Source of the DNA: Rhodopseudomonas sp. P2A-2r
GTDB lineage: Bacteria > Pseudomonadota > Alphaproteobacteria > Rhizobiales > Xanthobacteraceae
DNA length: 64,000 bases
Assembly (NCBI RefSeq): GCF_026015985.1
Contig: NZ_CP110389.1
Coordinates: forward strand, 310,001-374,000
Direction of reading: 5' to 3'
The notes below the pieces were generated by a model. It made no database searches. It was not told where the DNA came from and was given only the letters and a program-made list of their open reading frames with translations. Numbering within the stretch: the stretch's first letter is position 1; each line of letters begins with the position of its first letter. This document shows, in pieces, positions 34,433-46,446 of this stretch. The position numbers and the translations under genes are program-made.

Positions 34433-35823
34433 ATGGCGCTCACCGCCGCCGCAGACGAAGGGGTTGCCGAGGTCGTGACCCGCTACCCACCTTATTCCGC
34501 CGTGGTCGGCTGGATGTTGTTCGACTGGGCGGCGCAGCCTTATTTCACGCTGATCACCACCTTCGTGTTCGCGCCCTATTTCGCCACCCATGTCGCCGCC
34601 GATCCGGCGACCGGACAAGCATTGTGGGGATTCGCCACCGCCGCTGCGGGGCTGCTGATCGCGCTGGCGTCGCCGGTGCTGGGGGCGATTGCCGATGCCA
34701 GCGGACGACGCAAGCCGTGGATTGCCGCGTTCGGCGCGCTGCTGGTGATCGGCGCCAGCTTGATGTGGATCGGCGAGCCCGGCAATCCAGCCATCATCCC
34801 GCCGCTGCTGATCGCCTATGCGATCGCCACAGTCGGCGTGGAATTCGCCACGGTCTTCAATAACGCCATGATGCCGTCGCTGGTGCCGCCGCATAAGATC
34901 GGCCGATTGTCCGGTTCCGGCTGGGCGCTGGGCTATGTCGGCGGCATCATCAGCCTGGTCATCGTGCTGGGATTTTTCGCCGCAAATCCGCAGAGCGGGC
35001 GGACCCTGTTCGGTTTCGTCCCCTTGTTCGGGCTCGATCCCGCAACATTCCAGGGCGACCGCATCACCGGGCCGCTGACGGCGCTATGGTTCGTCGTCTT
35101 CGTGCTGCCGATGTTTCTGCTGACGCCGGATTTCCCGGCGAAACTGTCGGCGCGCGCGGCGGTGCGTGGCGGACTGACCGACCTGCGCGCCACGTTGCGC
35201 GAATTGCCGCAACATCGCTCGATGCTGGCGTTCCTGATCGCCAACATGATCTACACCGACGGCCTGGTGTCGCTGTTCGCGTTCGGCGGCATCTACGCCG
35301 CCGGCACATTCGGCTGGAACACGATCCAGATTGGCAGCTTCGGCGTCACGCTGGCAGTGGCCGCCACCTTCGGCGCGTTCGCCGGCGGGCGGCTCGACGA
35401 TCTGCTCGGACCAAAACGCGTGATCGCCGGCAGCATGCTGCTGCTGCTGCTGTCCATTGCCGGCATCCTGCTGATCGACAAGGATTCCATCCTCTTTATC
35501 AAGGTGGCGCCGCCAGTGCCGGGGGCGCGCTGTTCGCGGCACCGGCCGAAAAAGCCTATCTGCTGCTCGGCTGCCTGATCGGGATAGCCGGCGGCCCCTT
35601 GCAGGCGGCATCGCGCACGCTGCTGATCCGCATGGCGCCGCAGGACCGCATCGCGCAATTCTTCGGCCTGTTCGCGCTGACCGGAAAGGTGACGTCGTTC
35701 ATCGGGCCGCTGCTGATCGGGTTCGTCACGGCGGTGACGGCCAGCCAGAAGGCCGGCATGGCGGTGCTGGTGTTGTTCTTTTTAGCGGGGCTCGTTCTGC
35801 TGGCGCGGGTGAAGGACAAGTAG
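34433..35823 (+). CDS. UMF1-family MFS transporter (frameshifted)
   Basis: 12-helix transporter of the UMF1/Atg22-like branch of the major facilitator superfamily, about 463 residues when repaired. Typical features are [23 protein letters not shown] at the start, [45 protein letters not shown] and, late, [20 protein letters not shown]. The frame breaks in a GGGGG run (35521-35525) after VAPPVPG; one extra base gives [17 protein letters not shown] and the normal C-terminus. The ATG at 34433 follows GAGG. It is divergent from ggt. Substrate unknown. Confidence 0.87.
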
Positions 35824-35852
35824 AAGCAACATCGAAGCTGCACCACACTCCG

Positions 35853-35976
35853 CTGTCGTCACCCGCGGAAGCGGGTGGCCCAGTAAACGCAGGGGCTTCG
35901 GCTCCATCACCGGCGGCGGTGTTGACTGGGTCGCCCGGTCCCGGCGCGCAATTGCGCGCCGGCCGGGCGATGACAG
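35853..35976. repeat. GTCGTCACCCG palindromic element, copy 1
   Basis: 124-base element bounded by CTGTCGTCACCCG and CGGGCGATGACAG, with conserved inner GCCCAGTAAACGCAGGGGC and GACTGGGTCGCCCGGT. It contains a nested 22-base perfect palindrome CCGGCGCGCAATTGCGCGCCGG at 35940-35961. Copies 2 and 3 lie at 41467-41569 and 47572-47657. Confidence 0.8.
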
Positions 35977-36010
35977 TCGCGTATGGGGAAGCCTCGTGGC
36001 TTCCAGTGGC

Positions 36011-37603
36011 TCAGTGCCTGAAATGCCGCACGCCAGTGAGCACCATGGCAATGCCGGCGTCGTCGGCGGCCTTGATGACCTCGTCGTCGCGAACCGAGCC
36101 GCCGGGCTGGATCACCGCGGTGGCGCCGGCCTCGATGCAGGCCAGCATGCCGTCGGCAAACGGGAAGAAGGCATCGGAGGCGACCACCGAACCCCTGGTC
36201 ATCGGCTCAGCGAGCTTCAGCGTGTCGGCGGCGTCCTGGGCCTTTCGCGCGGCGATACGGGCCGAATCGACGCGGCTCATCTGGCCGGCGCCGATGCCGA
36301 CGGTGGCAAGGTCCTTGGCGTAGATGATGGTGTTGGACTTGACGTGTTTGGCCACCCGGAAGGCGAACTTCAGATCGCGCAACTCGGCGTCGGTGGGCTG
36401 GCGCTTCGTCACCACCTTCAACGTCATGTCGTCGACCACGGCATTGTCGCGCGACTGCACCAGCAATCCACCGGCGACGGTCTTGTAGGTCAGGCCAGGC
36501 GCGCGCGGATCCGGCAGGCTGCCGGCCAGCAATAGGCGCAGGGTCTTCTTCGCGGCGACGATGGCGATGGCTTCCTCGGTGGCGTCGGGCGCCACGATGA
36601 CTTCGGTGAAGATCTCGGTGATGGCGCGGGCAGTTTCCGCATCCAGCGTGCGGTTCAGCGCGACGATGCCGCCGAATGCCGAGGTGGAATCGCAGGCCAG
36701 TGCCTTGCGATAGGCATCGAGCAGGTCGTCGCCTTCGGCGACGCCGCAGGGATTGGCATGCTTGACGATGACGCAGGCGGCGGTGCGCTTGGCGTCGAAC
36801 TCGGCGATGCACTCATAGGCCGCGTCGGTGTCGTTGATGTTGTTGTAGGACAGTTCCTTGCCCTGCAGCTGTCGCGCAGTAGTGACGCCCGGCCGTGCAT
36901 CCGGCGTGCGGTAGAAGGCGGCGGCCTGGTGCGGGTTCTCGCCGTAGCGCAGCGACTGGATCAGGTGGCCGCCGATGGTGCGGAAATCCGGCGTCCCGAT
37001 CTTGAGCTGGTCGGCGAACCAGTTGGAGATCGCGGCATCATAGGCCGCGGTGCGTGCATAGGCCTTGGCAGCGAGACGCTTACGCAGCGTCAGGGTGGTG
37101 GCGCCGTTGTTGGTGGCGAGTTCGTCGAGCACCGATTGATAGTCGGCGGGCTCGACCACCACGGCGACATCGTCATGGTTCTTGGCCGCGGCGCGGATCA
37201 TCGCGGGGCCGCCGATGTCGATGTTCTCGATGCAGTCGTCGTAGGCCGCGCCCTTCGCGACAGTGGCTTCGAACGGGTAGAGATTGACCACCAAGAGATC
37301 AATCGGCGCGATGCCGTGATCCTTCATGGCCTTGGCGTGCTCGGCATTGTCGCGGATCGCCAGCAGCCCGCCATGGACCTTCGGATGCAGCGTCTTGACC
37401 CGACCGTCCATCATTTCCGGAAAGCCGGTGAGATTGGAGACGTCGGAAACCTTGAGGCCGGCAGCGGCGATCGCCTTGGCGGTGCCGCCGGTCGACACCA
37501 GATCGACGCCGTGAGCTGCAAGCGCGCGGGCGAATTCGATAAGGCCGGATTTGTCGGAAACGGACAGCAATGCGCGGGTGATCTTACGCGGGTGATCGGT
37601 CAT
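36011..37603 (-). CDS. purH: Bifunctional AICAR formyltransferase / IMP cyclohydrolase
   Basis: Catalyses the last two steps of purine synthesis (AICAR to FAICAR to IMP). The 530 residues hold an N-terminal MGS-type IMP cyclohydrolase domain ([41 protein letters not shown]) and the C-terminal transformylase ([26 protein letters not shown] with the catalytic Lys-His, [11 protein letters not shown], and the terminal [20 protein letters not shown] block). ATG 37603 gives the standard start; upstream frame extension is not conserved. It is followed by the heparinase-like gene, 169 bases upstream on the same strand. Confidence 0.96.
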   Translation of the reverse strand: MTDHPRKITRALLSVSDKSGLIEFARALAAHGVDLVSTGGTAKAIAAAGLKVSDVSNLTGFPEMMDGRVKTLHPKVHGGLLAIRDNAEHAKAMKDHGIAPIDLLVVNLYPFEATVAKGAAYDDCIENIDIGGPAMIRAAAKNHDDVAVVVEPADYQSVLDELATNNGATTLTLRKRLAAKAYARTAAYDAAISNWFADQLKIGTPDFRTIGGHLIQSLRYGENPHQAAAFYRTPDARPGVTTARQLQGKELSYNNINDTDAAYECIAEFDAKRTAACVIVKHANPCGVAEGDDLLDAYRKALACDSTSAFGGIVALNRTLDAETARAITEIFTEVIVAPDATEEAIAIVAAKKTLRLLLAGSLPDPRAPGLTYKTVAGGLLVQSRDNAVVDDMTLKVVTKRQPTDAELRDLKFAFRVAKHVKSNTIIYAKDLATVGIGAGQMSRVDSARIAARKAQDAADTLKLAEPMTRGSVVASDAFFPFADGMLACIEAGATAVIQPGGSVRDDEVIKAADDAGIAMVLTGVRHFRH

Positions 37604-37771
37604 GGGCAAAATCCTCTGGTTGAAGGAATATGATGCCCAGGCGCGCGGCAGATATGGCTCGCGCTTCCCGATGGTGCTCCATCCAAGGTCGCCAGTCGCG
37701 CGAGCGAGGGTCAATTAGCAGTTTTCGCCGTCGTGCACAACGTGGACCGAATAGCCCCTGGTATCGAACCC

Positions 37772-39523
37772 CTACAGCGGCAATTCCGGCTCGCGGCGGG
37801 CGTTGCGGCGCGCCGAGGTGGCGGAGGCCGAGGCGTTGGAGCGGACAAAACTCCAGCGCACGCTGGCGGCCTGCTTGGAATTCTGGTGGATCACGATCTG
37901 CGCGGTACGGCGCGGCCCGTCATTGCCGGCCAGGAACACGCTGTCTTCGAGTTCCACCTTGTCGTCGAGCGCCTCGAAGGTCCAGACGTCGCGGTTGGGC
38001 AGCACCAGCATGACGCCGCGGGCGTCGGAGAGCCGGCTTGCCTTGACCGAGGGATGCAGGTGAAAGCGCAGCGCGTAGTCGGTATTGGCTCCCCTGATGC
38101 GGGCGCCCGGCGCGGCCGCCAGGATGTCTTCACCGTCGAGCCGGTTGCCGTCTTCTGCCATGCTGAGGATGCGGCGGTGTACGACGCCGAAGCGGCTGAG
38201 ATAGCCGTCATGGGAGGTCGTCAGCATGGTGCCGCTCGCCGTCACCTCGCGATAGCTCTCCACCACCTGGGGACCGGTGACGATCGGCGCGCCCTGCAGG
38301 AAGCGTTTCATGGCCGAGCGCTCGATGAACTGGCACGATGAGGTGCCGTGGTAGGTCACGGTGGAGTGCGCCGGCGTGCTGCGCGCAAAAGCGCGCCAGT
38401 TGTCGCGGCCGGTCGAGGGCATGCCGCAATTGATCACGATCCGGCTGGTGCCGGACGACAGTTCGAACGACAGCGTGCCGGCATGGGCGTCGTGACTGAC
38501 ATTGGGCGGCGGCGGTGGACCGGTGTCCATGATCAACGTCATGGCGCCGGCATCGAGGCGCTGGAAACCGGTATGCGGCATGTGCGCCATCGGCACGCCG
38601 TGGGTGTCGTCATAGGCCAGCAGGGTGGCCAGCAGATGCGACGGCGCATTGCTCATGCCGTTGAACAGCGCGAAGGAACCGTCGCCGTGGCGGAAGAAGC
38701 GCAGCATCGGCATCATGCGGTCGATGGCGTTGAGCAGCGCCGGCGGCGGCGCGATGTTGCGCGCGGCGAAGGTCTGCCGCAGCGGCAGCATGTCGATCAG
38801 CAGCTCGATCAGCGCGCCTGGATTGCGCGAGATATGGCCGCCGTCCGGCAGGATCTGGCGCTGCAGCTCGTCGGACAGTTTTCGTGTGGCGGTGCGGATG
38901 TGGCGCGCCTGGTTGGCCAGGCACAGCGAGGCGTAGCACAGCGCGATCAGCGCCTGCAGCCGCGGCACGCCATCGGCGGTGTCCGCCATTGTGTAGCGCA
39001 GGGTGTGAATTTCGCGGCTCAGCGCGCGCAGGTAGCGGCGATAGAACTTGCCATCGGTATCGCCCAGCACCAGCGGTGCCTGCGACAGCAGCGAGATGAC
39101 ACGCCGTGCCAGCACGTCGGCGCGGCGACCGATCGGGCGCTTGCGCTTGGGATTGGAGATCCAGTCATCCACCAGCGAGCGGGCATTGGCACGGGTGATG
39201 GCGGTGTCGGCGGCGCGCAGGTGGCGCAGCCAGCCGAAGCCGAGCAGGGCGACCTCCCAATCTTCGGAGGGCGGTTCCAGATCGAAGATCGAGCGGCCAT
39301 GGCAGGTGACGATCTTGCCGGCGAACACGAAGCGCCCGGCATAGATTTCGGCGGCGCGGGTGGCGTCGGCGGTGCGCAGGTCGTGGGGCGCGATGATCAG
39401 CCGGTCGGTGCGGCCGGGCCACAGCCGCGCCAATGCAACAGATCCGCCAGACGCGCGCGACAACGCATTCCGCGCGAACCGGCCAAGTATCAATCTTGAA
39501 ATACGTCTGCGATGAGCGACCAC
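37772..39523 (-). CDS. Heparinase II/III-like protein
   Basis: 583-residue protein with an N-terminal alpha/alpha toroid and a C-terminal beta-sandwich of the heparinase II/III family. Features: FDLEPPSEDWEVALLGFGWLRHL, LPDGGHISRNPGALIELLIDMLPLR, DGSFALFNGMSNAPSHLL, PHTGFQRLDAGAMTLIMD and the sandwich motif STPAHSTVTYHGTSSCQF. In alphaproteobacteria this gene usually sits between rsmB and purH, as here, and is thought to act on a cell-envelope or extracellular polysaccharide; the substrate is unknown. No signal peptide is obvious. The GTG at 39521-39523 has AAGG five bases upstream. The C-terminal 30 residues are Arg/Ala-rich. Confidence 0.88.
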   Translation of the reverse strand: MVAHRRRISRLILGRFARNALSRASGGSVALARLWPGRTDRLIIAPHDLRTADATRAAEIYAGRFVFAGKIVTCHGRSIFDLEPPSEDWEVALLGFGWLRHLRAADTAITRANARSLVDDWISNPKRKRPIGRRADVLARRVISLLSQAPLVLGDTDGKFYRRYLRALSREIHTLRYTMADTADGVPRLQALIALCYASLCLANQARHIRTATRKLSDELQRQILPDGGHISRNPGALIELLIDMLPLRQTFAARNIAPPPALLNAIDRMMPMLRFFRHGDGSFALFNGMSNAPSHLLATLLAYDDTHGVPMAHMPHTGFQRLDAGAMTLIMDTGPPPPPNVSHDAHAGTLSFELSSGTSRIVINCGMPSTGRDNWRAFARSTPAHSTVTYHGTSSCQFIERSAMKRFLQGAPIVTGPQVVESYREVTASGTMLTTSHDGYLSRFGVVHRRILSMAEDGNRLDGEDILAAAPGARIRGANTDYALRFHLHPSVKASRLSDARGVMLVLPNRDVWTFEALDDKVELEDSVFLAGNDGPRRTAQIVIHQNSKQAASVRWSFVRSNASASATSARRNARREPELPL

Positions 39524-39528
39524 GCGCG

Positions 39529-39567
39529 CCTTGGGAATGAGCCTTGGGAATAAGCCTTGGGATCGGG
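39529..39567. repeat. Three tandem 13-base repeats
   Basis: Units CCTTGGGAATGAG, CCTTGGGAATAAG and CCTTGGGATCGGG lie head to tail just upstream of the heparinase-like gene's GTG start. The last is diverged. They may reflect replication slippage; no regulatory role is evident. Confidence 0.75.
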
Positions 39568-39628
39568 CTGAGGATTATTAAACTTTGCCGCGAATCCTTT
39601 TAATCCGGAAACGCGCTCAACACACACT

Positions 39629-39661
39629 AATCGGGCAGCTTCTTGTGGAAGTTGCCCGATT
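39629..39661 (-). terminator. Hairpin between rsmB and heparinase-like gene
   Basis: Perfect 9-base inverted repeat AATCGGGCA / TGCCCGATT with a further internal TTC/GAA pairing, placed 20-50 bases after the rsmB stop on the minus strand. Good position for an rsmB terminator, without a clear T-run. Confidence 0.55.
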
Positions 39662-39682
39662 CGCGAAAACAACCTGTAAATA

Positions 39683-41035
39683 TCAGGCTTTAACCAGCCG
39701 CGCCGCATAGAAGCCGTCGAGACCGCCGAGCCGGGGGTCGTCGTGGGGCAGGTGGCAGGGCAGGGTGCGCAGATCGCCGTCGGGGGTCACGATTTCCGCC
39801 AGACCCGCAACCTCGCTCGGATCGATGGGGGCGCGGCGCATGCTGGAATCGGTGGCCAGCAGGTCGGCGATGGCGTGCTCGCCCTCCTCCGGCTCCAGCG
39901 AACAGGTGCAATAGACCAGGGTTCCGCCGGGCTTCAGCACGGTGACCGCGTTTTTCAACAACCGACGCTGCAGTGCGGTCAGCAGAATGATGTCGGACTC
40001 CTGCTTCAGCCAGGCGACGTCGGGATGCCGGCGGATGGTGCCGGTGGAGGCGCAGGGCGCGTCGAGCAACACGGCGTCAAAGCCGCCATGGCCGGCGGCG
40101 GGTTGCCATTCGGCGCCGTCGGCGACGAACGTTTCGGCCTCCAGCGACAGCCGGGCGAGGTTTTCCCGCAACCGCGCAACCCGGTTCTGCGACCGGTCGA
40201 CGGCAGTGACGTGGGCGCCGGCATGGATCAGCTGCGCGGTCTTACCGCCTGGCGCAGCGCACAGATCGACGACGGCCTTGCCCTTGATGTCGCCGAACAG
40301 CCGCGCCGGCAGCGCGGCTGCGGCATCCTGCACCCACCATTGGCCATCGGAGAATCCGGGCAGCATGGTCACCGAGCCCTGCAACAGGGTGCGTACCGAC
40401 CCTGTCGGCAGCACCTCGCCGTGCAGGCGAGTCGCCCAGGCGGCGGCCTCCGACTTCACGGTCAGGTCGAGGGACGGTTCATGGCTGAGGGCGACGGCGA
40501 TCGCCCGGGCGGTCTCCTCGCCGTAATGCGCGGTCCAGCGCGCCATAAGCCATGGCGGAACGTCGAGAGACTGGCCGGCGATCTCATCGATCAGCGGCTG
40601 GCCCTCGCGGGCGCAGCGGCGCAGCACGGCATTGACGAGGCCGGCATATTTCGCGGCGCGCCGGTCCGACTGGACCATCCGCACCGACAGATCGACGGCG
40701 GCGTGGTCGGGAACATCCATCCAGAGAATCTGCGCGGCGCCGATCAGCAGCGCGCTCTGCGCGCGCGGTGCGTCGGTGGGGATGCCCTTGTCGAGCAGTT
40801 TGCCGAGCACATGGCCGAGCGTTCCCAATCGGCGAAGAATCGTCGCGACCAGACGGCGCATCAAGGCCCGGTCGCGATCAGACAGGGCTTTCAGGCCGGG
40901 ATGCGCCCCCGCACCCTCAAGCTGCTCGTCGAGCGTCCGATGCTTCTGCAGCACGCCATCGAGAATATCGGCCGCGATCCGGCGGGCAGCCAGTCCGGGC
41001 ACCTCTACGGGCAATGCAAATCTTACTGGCGGCAT
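39683..41035 (-). CDS. rsmB: 16S rRNA m5C967 methyltransferase
   Basis: SAM-dependent methyltransferase of 450 residues. The N-terminal 140 residues are NusB-like (ARRIAADILDGVLQKHRTLDEQL, DRALMRRLVATILRRLG). The C-terminal Rossmann domain carries DLCAAPGGKTAQL for SAM, VLLDAPCASTGTIRRHPD with the first catalytic Cys and LVYCTCSLEPEEGE with the second. The two-Cys arrangement identifies the RsmB/NOL1 family. The start ATG is at 41033-41035. Divergent from the DUF1674 gene. Confidence 0.94.
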   Translation of the reverse strand: MPPVRFALPVEVPGLAARRIAADILDGVLQKHRTLDEQLEGAGAHPGLKALSDRDRALMRRLVATILRRLGTLGHVLGKLLDKGIPTDAPRAQSALLIGAAQILWMDVPDHAAVDLSVRMVQSDRRAAKYAGLVNAVLRRCAREGQPLIDEIAGQSLDVPPWLMARWTAHYGEETARAIAVALSHEPSLDLTVKSEAAAWATRLHGEVLPTGSVRTLLQGSVTMLPGFSDGQWWVQDAAAALPARLFGDIKGKAVVDLCAAPGGKTAQLIHAGAHVTAVDRSQNRVARLRENLARLSLEAETFVADGAEWQPAAGHGGFDAVLLDAPCASTGTIRRHPDVAWLKQESDIILLTALQRRLLKNAVTVLKPGGTLVYCTCSLEPEEGEHAIADLLATDSSMRRAPIDPSEVAGLAEIVTPDGDLRTLPCHLPHDDPRLGGLDGFYAARLVKA

Positions 41036-41232
41036 GAGCGGTGAACATCGCGACAGAGAAAGGGCAACGATACGGCCGGCCTCAGCGCGTATCGTCGTAT
41101 GGGAAGCGGTCTGATCGCATGCGAATATGCCAAATGTAAGAATCGCCTTATATGCTCATGGTCAGATATGGCCTGTCCAAATCCGACCAGTGCCAACGCG
41201 TGCGAAGCGCGCCGGTTCAGCGGGAACACCAG

Positions 41233-41451
41233 ATGAACGACATTCCTTCCACACCTGCAACTGAGACCGACGAGGCCGCGCGCAAGCCGTTGCCGCCGGC
41301 GGCCCAGCGCGCGCTGGCCGAAGCCGAGGCGCGGCGCACTGCGGCCGCAGCGAATGCCGCCGCGGCAGCAAAAGAGTTCAACGGGCCGACCGGGCCCGAA
41401 CCGACCCGATTCGGCGACTGGGAACGCAAGGGCATCGCCTCGGATTTTTGA
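41233..41451 (+). CDS. DUF1674 family protein (succinate dehydrogenase assembly factor 4-like)
   Basis: 72-residue protein with an Ala/Glu-rich N-terminal helix and the invariant C-terminal signature PEPTRFGDWERKGIASDF. This domain is shared with mitochondrial SDHAF4, which helps flavinated SdhA assemble into complex II; the bacterial role is presumed similar. ATG 41233 is chosen because an upstream in-frame extension is cysteine-containing and not conserved. It is close to the divergent rsmB, a frequent arrangement. Confidence 0.9.
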   Translation: MNDIPSTPATETDEAARKPLPPAAQRALAEAEARRTAAAANAAAAAKEFNGPTGPEPTRFGDWERKGIASDF

Positions 41452-41466
41452 GGAGGCGAGGCCGGA

Positions 41467-41569
41467 CTGTCGTCACCCGCGCATGCGGTTGATCCAGTAA
41501 ACGCAGACGGCGCGATGCGATCTCCATGCCAATGATTACTGGGTCGCCCGGTCAAGCCGGGTGAGGACA
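41467..41569. repeat. GTCGTCACCCG palindromic element, copy 2
   Basis: 103-base element beginning CTGTCGTCACCCG and ending GGTCAAGCCGGGTGAGGACA, with the shared inner CCAGTAAACGCAG and ACTGGGTCGCCCGGT seen in copy 1 at 35853-35976. Confidence 0.8.
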
Positions 41570-41658
41570 CCCAGTTTGGTGCCGCCACTTCCGCCGCCCG
41601 CGCCCCGGAATGACATTTGGCTTGCGCGCATCCGCGACTCGCATTGATCTCTCTCTGT

Positions 41659-42219
41659 ATGAATCCCTCGCGCATCCATCGCTCGACGCCGTGGCGGAGC
41701 AGGTTCTCTGCAGCGCTGCCGTGGGTGTTCGTGCTGGGCATGGCGGCCGGCACCATGCTGCCCGTGAAGCGCTGGGTGCTCTGGCCGTTTCCGTCCGCCG
41801 AACAGGACCAGACCCCGGCGGCGCGCGACGCAGAGACGATCTGGAAGCGCGCCGGCAATCCCGCCGTGCGACATCCGGTCGATGTGCTCTACACCATCGA
41901 TGGCGATACGTTTGAAGCGCGGGTGCACCTGTTGCCCGGCATCGACCTGAAGACGCGAATCCGGCTGCGCGGCATCGATGCGCCGGAGCTCAAGGGCCAA
42001 TGCGCGCAGGAGGTGAGGCTGGCGGAAGCCGCCAGCTACGCCCTGCGCGGCCTGCTCGGCGATGGTGAGATCACCATCTACAATATCGGTCCCGACAAAT
42101 ATCCCGGCCGCGTGGTGGCGGACGTCGCGACCCGGCGAACGCCCAACGTTTCGGCCGCGCTGCTCGCCAGCGGCCACGTGCGCGTCTATGGCGGCGGACA
42201 CCGCAACGGTTGGTGTGAT
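41659..42219 (+). CDS. Membrane-anchored thermonuclease-family (SNase-like) protein; true stop not visible
   Basis: Nuclease-like protein with an N-terminal membrane anchor (SAALPWVFVLGMAAGTMLP, residues 18-34) and an SNase OB-fold: DGDTF (81-85), RIRLRGIDAPELKGQC with R102/R104 and the catalytic-type Glu E110, and DKYPGRVVADV with a further Arg. The conserved end of this family, usually around GWC, is reached at 42216, but no stop follows. The frame stays open to 42807, opposite to the L,D-transpeptidase gene. A lost base near 42216 is the likely reason. I therefore end the feature at the last plausible codon; the exact 3' end is uncertain. Confidence 0.75.
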
Positions 42220-42294
42220 GCGAGATCGATGACCCCGCAAGCAAAATGCCACGCCTTGGGCGCGGCATTCACTCGCTCGGACCGGAGAGAGCGC

Positions 42295-42810
42295 CTAGCG
42301 CTGGGTCACCACCACCCGGGTGCCGACCGGGACGCGCTCGAACAGGTCGCTGATGTCCTCGTTGTACATGCGCACGCAACCATAGGACACGTAGCCGCCG
42401 ATCGACGCCGGACGGTTGGTGCCGTGGATGGCGTATTCGCCACCGGCCAGGGTCATCGCCGCCACGCCCATCGGGTTGGCCGGCGAACCGCCGGCGATGA
42501 CGTCGGGAATGTTCGGGTTGTCGCGTTTCACGTCGGCCGGCGGCGCCCAGGCCGGCTGGCGATACTTGCCGTCGATCTTGGTGGTGCCGGCCCACTGCTT
42601 GCCGGCCTTGCCGACGCCGACGGGATAGCGCACGGCATGGCCATCATCGAGCACCAGGTACAGCCGGCGTTCGCCGGTTTTCACCACGATGGTGCCCGGC
42701 GAATAGTCGCCACGGAAGCCAACCAGATCGGGTCGCGCCTGCGCAGGATTCGCGGCCACCGCGCCAACCACGATGGTGGCTGCCAGAGCCACCGCCATCT
42801 TCAATGACAT
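42295..42810 (-). CDS. Secreted L,D-transpeptidase (ErfK/YbiS/YcfS type)
   Basis: 171-residue periplasmic enzyme forming 3-3 peptidoglycan crosslinks or attaching proteins. It has a signal peptide (MAVALAATIVVGAVAANPAQA) and a YkuD domain with IVVKTGERRLYLV, YPVGVGKAGKQWAGTTKI, the H129 motif EYAIHGTN and SYGCVRM with catalytic C145. This small one-domain form is abundant in rhizobia. ATG 42810 begins directly before the signal peptide; the longer open frame upstream is noise. About 280 bases of non-coding DNA separate it from the divergent hydroquinone reductase gene. Confidence 0.93.
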   Translation of the reverse strand: MSLKMAVALAATIVVGAVAANPAQARPDLVGFRGDYSPGTIVVKTGERRLYLVLDDGHAVRYPVGVGKAGKQWAGTTKIDGKYRQPAWAPPADVKRDNPNIPDVIAGGSPANPMGVAAMTLAGGEYAIHGTNRPASIGGYVSYGCVRMYNEDISDLFERVPVGTRVVVTQR

Positions 42811-43092
42811 CAAGTATCTCCAATCCGACAGTAATATGTAGCACTTCGGTGATCTTCGGCCGGTCGCGTTAAATAACCCGTGCATTTGCCTGCCCGGGCC
42901 GGACGCCAGCGGCGGCAACAAAGAAAATCCTGCCAACAAAGTAAATGCCCGGAAAACAACACCCGTCGGCAAAAGCGTCTGCGCCGCACGCCTGTCCCTG
43001 ACTTTTGCGTGAGCGGGCCAGGAAGCAGACGCGCTCGCCAGCGCAGGGCGCTCTCGTCTATAGAAGAGCAGTTCAAACATGGATGATCGCGC

Positions 43093-44058
43093 ATGGGTTT
43101 TATGGTCGATGGAGTCTGGCGTCAGGAGGATGCCTTCCCGACGGACGGCAGCGGGCGGTTCACCCGCGTGGCGTCGCCGCTGCGCAACTGGGTGACGCCC
43201 GACGGCGCAGCCGGACCGAGCGGCATCGGGGGCTTTGCCGCCGAGCCCGGCCGCTATCACCTCTATGTCTCGCTGGCCTGTCCGTGGGCGCACCGCACCC
43301 TGATCTTCCGCGTCCTGAAAGGCCTGCAGGAGATGATCGGCCTGTCGGTGGTGCACTGGTACATGGGCGCGGACGGCTGGACCTTCGTCGACGTCGCCGG
43401 CGTGATCCCCGATCCGATCCAGCACGCGACGCTGTTGCATCAGGTCTATACGGCCGGCGACCCGCATTTCACCGGGCGGATCACCGTGCCGGTGCTGTGG
43501 GATCGCAAGACCGCGCAGATCGTCAACAATGAATCGTCCGAGATCATCCGCATGATGAACTCCGCCTTCGATGGCGTCGGCGCCGCGCCCGGCGATTTCT
43601 ATCCGGAAGACCTGCGCGAGGAGATCGATGCGATCAATGCGCGGGTCTACGACACCGTCAACAACGGGGTCTACAAGTCGGGCTTCGCGCGCTCCCAGAA
43701 GGCCTATGACGAGGCAGTGGCGACCTTGTTCGAGTCGCTGGATTGGCTCGAGGACATGCTATCGAGCCGACGGTGGCTCACCGGCGACCGCCTGACCGAA
43801 GCGGATTGGCGGCTGTTCACCACCCTGGTCCGATTCGACGCCGTCTATGTCGGGCACTTCAAATGCAACATACGGCGCATTGCCGACTATCCGCATCTGA
43901 CGCGTTACCTGAAGGACCTGTACCGGCAGCCCGGCATCGCCGAGACCGTCAATATCCATCACATCAAGCATCACTACTACGAAAGCCATCCGCAGCTGAA
44001 CCCGAGCCGGATCGTGCCGGTCGGGCCTAAGCTGGATTTCTTAGCGCGGTGCTCATGA
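43093..44058 (+). CDS. yqjG: Glutathionyl-hydroquinone reductase (YqjG/ECM4 family)
   Basis: Xi-class glutathione transferase that reduces glutathionylated hydroquinones, 321 residues. The catalytic Cys is C63 in SLACPWAHRTLIFR. Family-specific blocks: GGFAAEPGRYHLYV, VPVLWDRKTAQIVNNESSEIIRMMN, VNNGVYKSGFARSQKAYDEA and HIKHHYYESHPQLNPSRIVP at the C-terminus. Length and motifs match YqjG. Convergent with acs, with a perfect hairpin between. Confidence 0.94.
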   Translation: MGFMVDGVWRQEDAFPTDGSGRFTRVASPLRNWVTPDGAAGPSGIGGFAAEPGRYHLYVSLACPWAHRTLIFRVLKGLQEMIGLSVVHWYMGADGWTFVDVAGVIPDPIQHATLLHQVYTAGDPHFTGRITVPVLWDRKTAQIVNNESSEIIRMMNSAFDGVGAAPGDFYPEDLREEIDAINARVYDTVNNGVYKSGFARSQKAYDEAVATLFESLDWLEDMLSSRRWLTGDRLTEADWRLFTTLVRFDAVYVGHFKCNIRRIADYPHLTRYLKDLYRQPGIAETVNIHHIKHHYYESHPQLNPSRIVPVGPKLDFLARCS

Positions 44059-44068
44059 CGGCGGCGCC

Positions 44069-44091
44069 GTCGACGGGAAGATCCCGTCGAC
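44069..44091. terminator. Bidirectional terminator between yqjG and acs
   Basis: Perfect 10-base stem GTCGACGGGA / TCCCGTCGAC with a three-base AGA loop in the 51-base gap between two convergent genes. No T-run on either side. Confidence 0.6.
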
Positions 44092-44109
44092 GTTAGCGGT
44101 CCAACCGGC

Positions 44110-46059
<1,950 letters not shown>

Positions 46060-46446
46060 GGTTCCCTCCATCGCGCGACCGCCTCCAGCGTGGTTGGCCG
46101 AGCTTCATTCTTGGTCTGATTATGCGTCGGCGCGGTGTACCGGTACAAGGCAGCCCGCCTCAGCCTTTTGTCTGCTTTCCGGTACCCCAAATGTCCATCC
46201 GGCGTGGCCGGCGGCATTGCGCTGGGTCAAGCCGGACCGATCACGATCGCGTTTCAGGTGCCGGAAACGGGCGTTTTGCGGTCATTTCGGCGGGTTCCCG
46301 ATACCAGTGGCCCGGATTGCGGCCAAATCGACTCGCAATGGCCGGTCCAAACTCCTAAATGGCCTCGTCGAGCGCCAAAACGGGGTCGGAACCAAAAACC
46401 GACTGTGGGCATTACCGCGCTGAGTGCCGCTTGAGGCCGTAACGAG
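46060..46446. other. Divergent non-coding region between acs and topoisomerase IB
   Basis: 387 bases without a credible gene. The only notable element is a perfect 12-base palindrome TGTACCGGTACA (46136-46147), 77 bases upstream of acs, a possible regulator site. No sigma54 or sigma70 pattern is convincing. Confidence 0.5.

Noticed and set aside
42811..43467. Upstream extension of the secreted L,D-transpeptidase frame
   Set aside because: Lies partly antisense to yqjG and precedes a clear signal peptide at ATG 42810.
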